Positions 1-5,130 of a stretch of 5,137 nucleotides of DNA are shown piece after piece. The stretch lies in NCBI GenBank assembly GCA_963639765.1, contig CAVHXA010000081.1, forward strand, positions 2,969 through 8,105. Reading direction: 5' to 3'. Source of the stretch: CAVHXA01 sp963639765. GTDB taxonomy: Bacteria > Bacillota > Clostridia > Oscillospirales > Oscillospiraceae. A program made the translations under genes and the position numbers. Under the pieces are notes generated by a model that searched no databases, was not told the origin of the DNA, and saw only the letters and a program-made list of their open reading frames with translations. Within the stretch, counting starts at the first letter, position 1. The number at the start of each line of letters is the position of its first letter.

Positions 1-531
1 AAGGACGACAACGTTTCTTTCGGGCAGACCAATTACAAGGCACTGTCTGAGGAGAAGGTGACGGTCATCATGCGGTCTGCCATGCTCAAGCACAAGCTGG
101 TGGTGTTCCCCATCGAGCAGAGCGCCACCAGAACCGGAAACATCACTCACGTTGACGTGAAGTACCGCATCGTGAACATCGAAGACCCGGCAGATTACAT
201 CGAAGTCGTTTCCTGCGGCGACGGCGCGGACACGCAGGACAAGGGCAGCGGCAAGGCCATGACATACGCTTTCAAGTATATGTGGCTGCGCACGTTTGCC
301 ATTCCCACCGGAGAAGACCCGGACAAGATCAGTTCCGCGCAACTGGACGAGGAGGCCAAAAAGGCCATTACCTGCGAGGACTGCGGCAAGACGATCACGG
401 CAAAGCGGCTGAAAGGCACAGCGTATACCGCCGAGGTCATCGCGCAGAACGCCGTAGCCGCCTACGGACGGCGGCTGTGCTGGGACTGCATGAAGGCCGC
501 AAGGGCGGCGATGGACAGCCATGCGGGCTAA
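1..531 (+). CDS. erf: ERF family single-strand annealing recombinase, 5' end outside window
   Basis: The frame is open from the first base, so this is the C-terminal 176 residues of a longer protein; the GTG at 58 is internal and not a start. ERF proteins bind single-stranded DNA and anneal complementary strands in phage recombination. The family signature is clear: an N-terminal tract with FGQTNY and LSEEKV, a central strand ITHVDVKYRIVN, and the conserved block at visible residues 73-85 (GDGADTQDKGSGKA) followed by TYAFKYMWLRTFAIPTGEDPD. After it comes a short zinc-ribbon-like tail with CxxC pairs at visible Cys125/128 and Cys160/163, an addition I associate with clostridial phage ERF proteins. 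It opens the module and overlaps the next gene by 11 bases. The family call is strong; zinc binding is inferred from the Cys spacing. Confidence 0.92.
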   Translation, partial: KDDNVSFGQTNYKALSEEKVTVIMRSAMLKHKLVVFPIEQSATRTGNITHVDVKYRIVNIEDPADYIEVVSCGDGADTQDKGSGKAMTYAFKYMWLRTFAIPTGEDPDKISSAQLDEEAKKAITCEDCGKTITAKRLKGTAYTAEVIAQNAVAAYGRRLCWDCMKAARAAMDSHAG

Positions 532-1063
532 ACTGCACGACCTGTCCATGTGCCGTGACGGCGGGTGGCTGCTGACCATCCGCACCAGCGAGAACGTCAG
601 CGGATTGTTTGACGCGCTGCATGAGGGCGACGTTGACGTTAGCGTAAAGAAGTACCGGAAAAAGCGGAGCTTGGATGCCAGTGCCTATTTCTGGGTGTTG
701 GTAAACCGGCTGGCAGAAAAGCTCCGCATTGACCCCAACGGCATCTATCGGTCATACATTCCCGACATCGGCGGCAGCTATGAGGTTGTGCCGGTGCGGG
801 AGGATCGCATAGACGCATGGGAAAAGGTCTGGTGCAGCGGCCACATTGGACGGATGATCGAGGACATGGGGCCATGCCGGAACATCAAGGGCTATCACAA
901 TGTCCGGTCTTACATATCCAGCAGCGATTACGACACGGCGCAGATGGCACAGCTTATCGAAATGGTGGTAGCCGACTGCAAGGCACAAGGTATCGAAACT
1001 ATGACACCGCGAGAGCTTGACGCGCTGGTGTCCCGCTGGGGGGAGGTGAAACCGTGGCAGTGA
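521..1063 (+). CDS. NinB/YbcN-like phage recombination protein (putative)
   Basis: A 180-residue protein beginning inside the ERF gene. The layout resembles NinB (lambda Orf), a recombination mediator that acts with SSB and single-strand annealing: an N-terminal beta region (KLHDLSMCRDGGWLLTI, residues 5-20), a basic RKKRSLDASAYFWVLVNRLAEKL block at 46-68 matching the RSLDQN-type motif of NinB, and a C-terminal SSSDYDTAQMAQLIEMVVADCKAQGIETMTP segment at 133-162, a helix predicted to support dimer or DNA contact. The start ATG at 521 is chosen because residues 5-20 fit the family's first strand; the ATG at 548 would remove part of it. The ribosome binding site is weak (AAGGGCGG near 501), consistent with coupling to the ERF gene. 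The placement beside ERF supports a recombination role. The NinB link is remote resemblance from memory, so the exact function is inference. Confidence 0.7.
   Translation: MRAKLHDLSMCRDGGWLLTIRTSENVSGLFDALHEGDVDVSVKKYRKKRSLDASAYFWVLVNRLAEKLRIDPNGIYRSYIPDIGGSYEVVPVREDRIDAWEKVWCSGHIGRMIEDMGPCRNIKGYHNVRSYISSSDYDTAQMAQLIEMVVADCKAQGIETMTPRELDALVSRWGEVKPWQ
1042..1049 (+). promoter_or_regulatory. Strong ribosome binding site that fixes a GTG start
   Basis: GGAGGTGA is a full eight-base match to the 16S rRNA anti-Shine-Dalgarno sequence and sits four bases before the GTG at 1054. A second in-frame GTG at 1060 would be ten bases away and is less likely. The site lies within the last codons of the upstream gene. 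Confidence 0.8.
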
Positions 1064-1608
1064 CAACTTACCGCTACAAAGGCGAGGCGCTGACGCTGAA
1101 AGCGTGGGCGAAAAAGACCGGCATCAACCAGAAAACCATTGCGGCACGGCTGGACCGAGGCTGGAGCGTTGCCGATGCGCTGACAAAACCGGTGCAGAAG
1201 CAGGGCGGCCACCACTACTGGCACAAAGACCACAGGGGCGAGAAACACGGACTGCTGACCGTGGTGAAGTGTCTGGGCAACGACAGCACCGGACAGGGTA
1301 TCCGGTGGCTCTGCAAGTGCAAATGCGGCGGCAAACGTATTGTCTACGCCAAGCAGCTGACAAGCGTGAAGGACTGCGGATGCCGCCGCTCCCGCCGCAA
1401 GACAGACCCTGTGCGCACCATACAGCCCTGTTGGACGTGCGAGAAGTACGCCGGGGGCTGTAGCTGGACAAGGAAAAACCCCGCCCCCATCGAGGGCTGG
1501 GACGCTGTGCCGACGGTCAAATACCAGGGACGCGGCGGCGAAATGCACTCCTTCGCCATCCGCTACTGTCCGGAATACGTCCCGGACGGAACGGATGGGA
1601 GAGAATGA
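1054..1608 (+). CDS. Cys-rich phage protein with N-terminal HTH, function unknown
   Basis: A 184-residue protein starting at GTG behind a very strong ribosome binding site and overlapping the previous gene by 10 bases. Three parts are visible. Residues 8-46 (KGEALTLKAWAKKTGINQKTIAARLDRGWSVADALTKP) look like a short helix-turn-helix of the kind found in phage HNH and AP2 proteins. Residues 67-110 carry LLTV, WLCKCKCGGK and DCGC, a pattern known from phage proteins in which Cys pairs (87/89/91 and 108/110) probably bind zinc. Residues 124-176 hold PCWTCEKYAGGCSW, EGWDAVPT and a final CPEY, a small Cys-rich unit I recall from clostridial prophages. No catalytic HNH motif is seen. It is probably a DNA-binding protein. 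It ends in an ATGA overlap with the HNH endonuclease gene. Confidence 0.75.
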   Translation: MAVTTYRYKGEALTLKAWAKKTGINQKTIAARLDRGWSVADALTKPVQKQGGHHYWHKDHRGEKHGLLTVVKCLGNDSTGQGIRWLCKCKCGGKRIVYAKQLTSVKDCGCRRSRRKTDPVRTIQPCWTCEKYAGGCSWTRKNPAPIEGWDAVPTVKYQGRGGEMHSFAIRYCPEYVPDGTDGRE

Positions 1609-2147
1609 GGGAAGAAGTTTGGAAGCCTGTTCCCGGCTATGAGGGGGCTTACGAAATAAGCAACATGGGGAGGCTACGCTCTTTGACAAGGACGAGAATT
1701 GTCAATAATTGCCACGGCGGAACCTCTCCACGTACAGACAAAGGCCGCATTTTTTCGTTAGGAAACAACGGGAACGGATATGCCTATGTGTCTCTTAGCG
1801 ACAATGGTAAGAAAACCAATTACTACATTCACCGGCTTGTTGCAGAGGTTTTTCTTGAAAAACCGAAGGGCAAAAACCTTGTTGTTGACCACCTTGACCA
1901 CAACAGGAGAAATAACGCGGCTGATAATTTGGAGTGGGTCACGCAGAAAGAAAACGTTAATCGGTCAAGACATCTTATGCACCACCCGCGAGAACGCTAT
2001 AGACCATCGTCTACTGGCGAAAAGTACATAATTCGCTACAGAAAAAGCTATCGAGTAAGTGTCAGGTGGGCAAAAACAAGCAGACAATTTAAGGACCTAT
2101 CCGATGCGATCAGATTTAGAGACGAGGTGATAAGCGGTGCCAAATGA
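1605..2147 (+). CDS. NUMOD4 / HNH homing endonuclease with AP2-like C-terminus
   Basis: A 180-residue free-standing homing endonuclease. Residues 4-28 (EVWKPVPGYEGAYEISNMGRLRSL) are a textbook NUMOD4 motif. Residues 74-119 form an HNH_3-type nuclease core with YIHRLVAEVF, VDHLDHN (Asp95, His96) and NNAADNLEWVTQKEN. Residues 138-175 (GEKYIIRYRKSYRVSV to FKDLSDAIRFRDEV) resemble an AP2-type DNA-binding domain. Such enzymes nick or cut specific phage sites and promote their own spread by recombination. The start is an ATGA overlap with the upstream stop, with a weak GGGAG at 1597. Hand counts give about 40-48% GC per 60-base line here against about 63% in a sampled line of the neighbour, which points to separate acquisition. 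The reading frame is intact and the motif residues are present, so it is probably active. Confidence 0.93.
   Translation: MREEVWKPVPGYEGAYEISNMGRLRSLTRTRIVNNCHGGTSPRTDKGRIFSLGNNGNGYAYVSLSDNGKKTNYYIHRLVAEVFLEKPKGKNLVVDHLDHNRRNNAADNLEWVTQKENVNRSRHLMHHPRERYRPSSTGEKYIIRYRKSYRVSVRWAKTSRQFKDLSDAIRFRDEVISGAK
2124..2130 (+). promoter_or_regulatory. Ribosome binding site of the broken HNH gene
   Basis: GAGGTGA lies six bases before the GTG at 2137, inside the last codons of the homing endonuclease gene. It marks the original start of the interrupted gene, which would otherwise be hard to place because translation from it soon meets a stop. Confidence 0.7.
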
Positions 2148-2425
2148 CAAGAAGTGTTTTCTTTGCGGAAGATGTGACGCAAGTGACCCATTAGAGCGGC
2201 ACCATTAGCCACATATTTGGTTCGACATACCGCAAGAAAAGCGAGAAATACGGCCTTGTGGTCTATCTCTGCGGCAACAGATGCCACCGGAACGGTAGGG
2301 GTGCGGTACACCGCAACGGCGACCAGATGCGCCGCCTGCGCCGTTATGGGCAGCTCAAGGCTATGCAGGAACAAGGCTGGACAGAGGATGATTTCCGGCG
2401 CGAGTTTGGCAAATCGTACTTATAG
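2137..2425 (+). pseudogene. Small phage HNH protein interrupted by a 7-base insertion
   Basis: Translation from GTG 2137 gives MPNDKKCFLCGRCDASDPLERHH and then TAG at 2206-2208. The remaining gene continues in another frame from 2210: HIFGSTYRKKSEKYGLVVYL, then CGNRCHRNGRGAVHRN, and so on to FGKSYL and a TAG at 2423-2425. Removing seven bases (2202-2208) joins the two parts into a 93-residue protein with a CxxC pair, the HHIFG motif, and a CGNRCH...AVHRN block, which matches the small HNH proteins I know from clostridial prophages. The gene overlaps the homing endonuclease by 11 bases and its stop forms part of the next ribosome binding site. The lesion may be a true inactivating mutation, a sequencing or assembly error, or, much less likely, a site of translational recoding. 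If unrepaired, the product is a 23-residue peptide without nuclease activity. Confidence 0.85.
2188..2208 (+). repeat. Duplicated 7-mer CCATTAG at the frameshift
   Basis: CCATTAG occurs at 2188-2194 and again at 2202-2208, separated by seven bases. The second copy is exactly the segment whose removal restores the HNH reading frame, so the lesion looks like a templated duplication of the upstream copy. Confidence 0.8.
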
Positions 2426-2429
2426 GAGG
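2424..2429 (+). promoter_or_regulatory. Ribosome binding site of the small winged-helix gene
   Basis: A perfect AGGAGG overlaps the TAG stop of the broken HNH gene (2423-2425) and lies four bases before ATG 2434. It allows the downstream gene to be translated independently, so the upstream frameshift need not silence it. Confidence 0.8.
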
Positions 2430-2433
2430 GCTT

Positions 2434-2652
2434 ATGACACAGTGCGACAGAATTCTGGAATACATGGAAACGGTAGGCCCCATCACACAGTTGGACGCCG
2501 CCCGTGAGTTCGGCTGCTACCGGCTGGGCGCGAGGATCTGGGACTTACGCCACGCCGGACACGCCATCAGCAAGCGGACGGTGACGAACAAGAACCGATA
2601 CGGCGAGAGCGTGAGCTTTGCCGAATACAGATTGGAGGAGAAAAAATGCTGA
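2434..2652 (+). CDS. Small winged helix-turn-helix protein (HTH_39-like)
   Basis: A 72-residue protein. Residues 3-45 (QCDRILEYMETVGPITQLDAAREFGCYRLGARIWDLRHAGHAIS) fit the HTH_39-type helix-turn-helix seen in many phage replication regions: a first helix, the GPITQLDAAREFG turn, a recognition helix RLGARIWDLRHAG, and a wing at 46-67. The Cys residues (4, 28, 72) show no zinc pattern. It starts behind a perfect AGGAGG and overlaps ssb by seven bases. DNA binding is likely; whether it regulates transcription or assists replication cannot be told from the sequence. Confidence 0.82.
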   Translation: MTQCDRILEYMETVGPITQLDAAREFGCYRLGARIWDLRHAGHAISKRTVTNKNRYGESVSFAEYRLEEKKC

Positions 2653-3065
2653 ACAAGATTTTCATTATGGGACGGTTGACCCGCGATCCGGAGCTTCGGC
2701 GCACAAACAGCGGAACGGCGGTCACCAGCTTCACGCTGGCCGTTGACCGGGATTTCAAGAACGCGGACGGCACGAAGGAGACGGACTTCATTGATGTGGT
2801 CGCATGGCGCGGCACCGCCGAATTCACGGCGAAGTATTTCACTAAGGGCCGCATGGCCGTGGTAGAGGGCCGTTTGCAGATGCGCGAATGGACGGACAAG
2901 AACGGCAACAAACGCCGCAGCGCCGAGGTAAACGCCGACAACGTGTACTTTGGCGACAGCAAGAGCGACAACGGCTCTGGCGGCCATCAGGCGGCGAAAG
3001 CGCCGGTCAACGTGGACGCGGAGGACTTTACCGAGGTCGAGGACGACGGCGATTTGCCGTTCTAA
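2646..3065 (+). CDS. ssb: Single-stranded DNA-binding protein
   Basis: A 139-residue bacterial-type SSB that coats single-stranded DNA during replication and recombination and recruits partner proteins. Residues 1-103 form the OB fold with the usual markers: LNKIFIMGRLTRDPELR at 2-18, VTSFTLAVDRDF at 26-37, ETDFIDVVAWRGTAEF at 45-60, KGRMAVVEGRLQMREW at 67-82. A short hydrophilic linker (104-128) leads to the acidic tail EVEDDGDLPF, which in the family docks recombination and replication proteins. The linker is shorter than in E. coli SSB, as is usual for phage versions. The start ATG 2646 has GGAGG at 2634-2638. The protein lies between the recombination genes and the replication genes and likely serves both. 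Confidence 0.97.
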   Translation: MLNKIFIMGRLTRDPELRRTNSGTAVTSFTLAVDRDFKNADGTKETDFIDVVAWRGTAEFTAKYFTKGRMAVVEGRLQMREWTDKNGNKRRSAEVNADNVYFGDSKSDNGSGGHQAAKAPVNVDAEDFTEVEDDGDLPF

Positions 3066-3079
3066 GGCGGTGGCGCATA

Positions 3080-3706
3080 GTGGCTCTTGAGTACATCCCC
3101 CTTTATTACAGTTATCGCAAGAAATTAGAGAAACTTTCAGATCAAGAGGTAGGTCGGCTTGTACGGTCTTTGCTGGAATATGGCGAGACCGGAGAGACGA
3201 AGGAACTTGCGGGACGAGAGTCGATCGCATTTGATTTCATTGCGGACGATATAAACAGGGCGAAAGCTGCGTATGACGAGCGATGCGCAAAAAACCAAAA
3301 GAACATAGAAAAACGGTATGCACGTCAGGACGATACGACCGTATACGATGGTATACGAACGAATACGACCGTATACGAAGCGTACCAAACCAAAGACAAA
3401 ACCAAAACCAAAGACAAAACCAAAGATAATTCACTCCCACCTTACGGTGTGAGTGATACGCGCGAGACGCGCTTCACACCGCCATCCATTGCCGATGTGG
3501 AGCAATATTGCCGGGAAAAGGGCTATCACGTCAACGCAGAGCGGTTTGTGTGCTTCTACGCACAAAAGGGCTGGATGGTGGGCAAGAACCACATGAAGGA
3601 CTGGAAACGGGCCGTTCAGGGCTGGGAAACCCGATGGAAAGACGAGCAGCAGGAAGCACAGCACGGTTTTTCGTATGACTACGGCAGCACGGAGGACAGC
3701 CTATGA
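3080..3706 (+). CDS. DUF6291-like putative phage replication initiator
   Basis: A 208-residue protein. The start is taken as GTG 3080 with AAGGCGG at 3064-3070, because the sequence from MALEYIPLYYSYRKKLEKLSDQEVGRLVRSLLEYGETGE fits the DUF6291 N-terminus; the frame runs open further upstream but overlaps ssb. The N-terminal domain (about 5-82) includes ESIAFDFIADDINRAKAAYDERC. A low-complexity linker follows (84-117: TTVY repeats, then TKDKTKTKDKTKDN). The C-terminal part (130-186: RFTPPSIADVEQYC to FYAQKGWMVGKNHMKDWKRAVQGWE) is shared by several phage replication proteins. By position, directly before a DnaC-like loader, it is the likely origin-binding or primosome protein; that role is inferred. 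Base composition changes within the gene, from about 40-45% GC in the first half to 53-60% in the last part. It ends in an ATGA overlap. Confidence 0.78.
   Translation: MALEYIPLYYSYRKKLEKLSDQEVGRLVRSLLEYGETGETKELAGRESIAFDFIADDINRAKAAYDERCAKNQKNIEKRYARQDDTTVYDGIRTNTTVYEAYQTKDKTKTKDKTKDNSLPPYGVSDTRETRFTPPSIADVEQYCREKGYHVNAERFVCFYAQKGWMVGKNHMKDWKRAVQGWETRWKDEQQEAQHGFSYDYGSTEDSL
3333..3378 (+). repeat. Iteron-like repeats with palindromic CGTATACG cores
   Basis: A 16-base direct repeat, ATACGACCGTATACGA, occurs at 3333-3348 and 3363-3378, 30 bases apart. GTATACGA also occurs at 3351-3358. The two complete copies contain the perfect palindrome CGTATACG (3340-3347 and 3370-3377). The repeats lie in the linker of the putative initiator gene and encode the TTVY...TTVY peptide repeats. 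Location and symmetry suggest protein-binding sites, perhaps a replication origin as in lambda gene O; a purely protein-level repeat is the alternative. Confidence 0.7.
3390..3425 (+). repeat. A-rich tandem repeat of 18-base period
   Basis: CCAAAGACAAAACCAAA occurs at 3390-3406 and 3408-3424. The tract is nearly free of G and T on this strand, encodes an alternating Thr-Lys-Asp-Lys linker, and directly follows the palindromic repeats. It could serve as an easily unwound region beside an origin or simply be a slippage-prone protein linker. Confidence 0.75.
3431..3472 (+). repeat. Two adjacent inverted repeats
   Basis: TCACTCCCAC (3431-3440) pairs with GTGTGAGTGA (3447-3456), nine of ten bases, around a six-base loop. 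GCGCG (3460-3464) pairs perfectly with CGCGC (3468-3472) around AGA. Both lie inside the coding region just after the A-rich tract. No T-run follows, so they do not look like terminators. Confidence 0.6.
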
Positions 3707-4524
3707 ACGCAGATTTCATCATCGACAGCATTGCGCAGAATGTTGCGCAAGACTGCGACGTTCTGGACTACGAGAAAGACGGCCTGATGTACTGCGGCCA
3801 TTGCGACACGCCAAAACAGTGCCGTATCAATCTCGCCGGGAAGGTGAAAATCGTCAAGTGCCTGTGCGCTTGTGCCGCCAGAAAGTACGAGGCAGAGAAG
3901 AAGGCGCAGTACGACCGGGAAATGCGTTTGCGCATCGAGACGCTTCGTGCGGACGGTATCCGCGACAAGAGCCTTGCCGGATGCCGGTTTGCCGAGGCAA
4001 GCATGACAGACGAGCTTGCCAAGTGCCAGCGCTATGCCGACCGGTGGGAGGAGATGGCACAGCGCAACAACGGATTGCTCCTGTGGGGCAACACCGGAAC
4101 GGGTAAGACCTTCGCAGCGGCGTGTATCGCCAATCAGCTCATTGACCGGGGAATTCCGGCTATGATTACCAGCTTTCCTCGCATTCTGAACGCCGGATAT
4201 GACAAGCAGGACATCGTTGACCAGATGCGCTATTATCCCCTGCTGGTCATTGACGATCTGGGCGCGGAACGGAACAGCGATTACGCGCTGGAAACGGTCT
4301 ACATGGTCATTGACGAGCGTTACAAGGCCAAGAAGCCGCTGATCGTGACCACGAACCTGACGCTGGACGAAATCTGCAAGCCGAAGAACATGGCGTATCA
4401 GCGTATCTATGACCGCGTGCTGGAGATGTGCGCACCGATGGTGTTTCGCGGTGACAGTTTACGGCGCGAACGGGCAAAGGCCAAGCTCCGTTTTGTCAAG
4501 GCGATGCTGGAGGAGGACACATGA
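3703..4524 (+). CDS. DnaC-like AAA+ helicase loader
   Basis: A 273-residue ATPase of the DnaC/IstB/DnaI type, which loads the replicative helicase onto origin DNA. Residues 31-57 carry a Cys cluster (CGHCDTPKQC, then CLCAC; Cys31, 34, 40, 53, 55, 57) likely to bind zinc, as in DnaI-type loaders. A charged helical linker follows (58-90). The AAA+ core shows Walker A GNTGTGKT at 129-136, Walker B LLVIDDLGAE at 180-189, sensor I VTTN at 215-218, and the YDRVLEM segment at 236-242 with a probable arginine finger Arg238. RR at 254-255 fits the sensor II area. The start ATG 3703 is an ATGA overlap with the putative initiator gene, and the stop is an ATGA overlap with the next gene, so the two replication proteins are probably made in step. 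The helicase itself is not in the window and may come from the host. Confidence 0.93.
   Translation: MNADFIIDSIAQNVAQDCDVLDYEKDGLMYCGHCDTPKQCRINLAGKVKIVKCLCACAARKYEAEKKAQYDREMRLRIETLRADGIRDKSLAGCRFAEASMTDELAKCQRYADRWEEMAQRNNGLLLWGNTGTGKTFAAACIANQLIDRGIPAMITSFPRILNAGYDKQDIVDQMRYYPLLVIDDLGAERNSDYALETVYMVIDERYKAKKPLIVTTNLTLDEICKPKNMAYQRIYDRVLEMCAPMVFRGDSLRRERAKAKLRFVKAMLEEDT
3731..3750 (+). repeat. Inverted repeat near the start of the helicase loader gene
   Basis: TTGCGCA (3731-3737) and TGCGCAA (3744-3750) form a perfect seven-base stem with a six-base loop, 28 bases after the ATG. The repeat encodes IAQNVAQ. It might affect translation or bind a protein, but it may be chance. Confidence 0.5.
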
Positions 4525-4754
4525 CATTTGACCAAGCCAACCGGATACATACCAAGCGCCTTTGCCCTGTGTGCATCGGAGAGCTGGAGAAGGACAACAA
4601 CATCGTTCAGCCCACGCGGGAACAGCGGCTTGACCCGATGCAAGACCGGTGGGAGCCGGGCGTGTGCCAGCGCTGCGGGAAACAACGCAGACTGACGAAG
4701 GAGCGGCGGTATATCCTCAACTACGAAGGATTTCGGGAAAGGGGGCTGATATGA
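4521..4754 (+). CDS. Small zinc-ribbon phage protein, function unknown
   Basis: A 77-residue protein with two CxxC pairs, CPVC at 15-18 and CQRC at 49-52, spaced as in a zinc ribbon. Between them is a polar stretch; after them is a basic segment (GKQRRLTKERRYILNYEGFRERG). The start is an ATGA overlap with the helicase loader gene, and GGAGGAGG at 4509-4516 is a good ribosome binding site. It overlaps the DUF1064 gene by four bases. I do not recognise a named family. It is probably a nucleic-acid or protein adaptor within the replication module. Confidence 0.8.
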   Translation: MTFDQANRIHTKRLCPVCIGELEKDNNIVQPTREQRLDPMQDRWEPGVCQRCGKQRRLTKERRYILNYEGFRERGLI

Positions 4755-5119
4755 GCAAGTACAACGCGAAAAAGGCCAAGCGCGGCAGTTTGACGTTTGA
4801 TTCTCAGGCAGAGGCGCGGCGGTATGACGAATTGGTTTTGCTGCTGCGTGCCGGTCAGATCAGGAACTTGCAGTTGCAGAAAACATACTGCTTGCAGGAG
4901 CCGTTTACCGGGCTGGACGGCAAGCGCGTGTTTGGCGTGGACTATAAGGCCGATTTTGACTATGAGCGCAAAACCGCGCCGGACAGATACGGCAACGCCT
5001 ACTGGCTCCACGTCACCGAGGACGTGAAGGGCGTAAGGACTGAAAGCTACTCTATCAAGGCCCGAATGTTCCACGCCAGATACGGATATGCCATTACGGA
5101 GATTTCAGCGAGAAAATGA
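4751..5119 (+). CDS. DUF1064 family phage nuclease (PD-(D/E)XK-like)
   Basis: A 122-residue protein. DUF1064 proteins are small phage proteins with a restriction-endonuclease-like fold, thought to act on branched or recombining DNA. Visible markers: basic N-terminus MSKYNAKKAKRGSLTF, then FDSQAEARRYDEL with Glu21, GQIRNLQLQKTYCLQ at 35-49, YKADFDY with Asp68, and HVTEDVKG with Glu90, Asp91 and Lys93, followed by ESYSIKARMF. Asp68 plus the Asp91-x-Lys93 pair fit the catalytic pattern. The start is ATG 4751, with AAAGGGGG at 4738-4745; the frame is open further upstream to 4649, but that part lies inside the preceding gene and does not match the family. Its place at the end of a recombination/replication block fits processing of DNA junctions. 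The precise substrate is not shown by the sequence. Confidence 0.88.
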   Translation: MSKYNAKKAKRGSLTFDSQAEARRYDELVLLLRAGQIRNLQLQKTYCLQEPFTGLDGKRVFGVDYKADFDYERKTAPDRYGNAYWLHVTEDVKGVRTESYSIKARMFHARYGYAITEISARK

Positions 5120-5123
5120 CGAT

Positions 5124-5130
5124 AAAGGAG
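5124..5130 (+). promoter_or_regulatory. Ribosome binding site for the next gene
   Basis: AAAGGAG follows the DUF1064 stop by four bases. An ATG at 5132 is only one base away, which is unusually close, so the real start of the next gene may lie just beyond the window. Confidence 0.6.

Noticed and set aside
928..1689. A 253-residue open frame on the minus strand
   Set aside because: It lies opposite two well-supported + strand genes with recognisable motifs, has no ribosome binding site I could support, and its translation is low-complexity Ala/Val-rich as expected for the reverse of high-GC coding DNA.
2217..2507. A + strand open frame of 96 residues across the broken HNH gene
   Set aside because: It is in a different frame from the HNH remains at 2210-2425, shows no domain, and overlaps the well-supported winged-helix gene.
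2888..3079. Upstream extension of the initiator-like gene into ssb
   Set aside because: The extra residues are Arg/Gln/Gly-rich out-of-frame reading of ssb; GTG 3080 matches the family N-terminus.
2517..3230. A 237-residue open frame on the minus strand
   Set aside because: It runs antisense to ssb and its neighbours, which have clear family motifs; its translation shows no recognisable domain.
3333..3430. CRISPR-like array
   Set aside because: The repeats are short, unevenly spaced and within an open reading frame, with no unique spacers of constant length.
3431..3472. Rho-independent terminator
   Set aside because: The stems lie inside a gene, one is only five pairs, and no T-run follows either of them.
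4649..4750. Upstream extension of the DUF1064 gene to a start at 4649
   Set aside because: The extra residues are the shifted reading of the zinc-ribbon gene; the family begins at ATG 4751, which has its own ribosome binding site.
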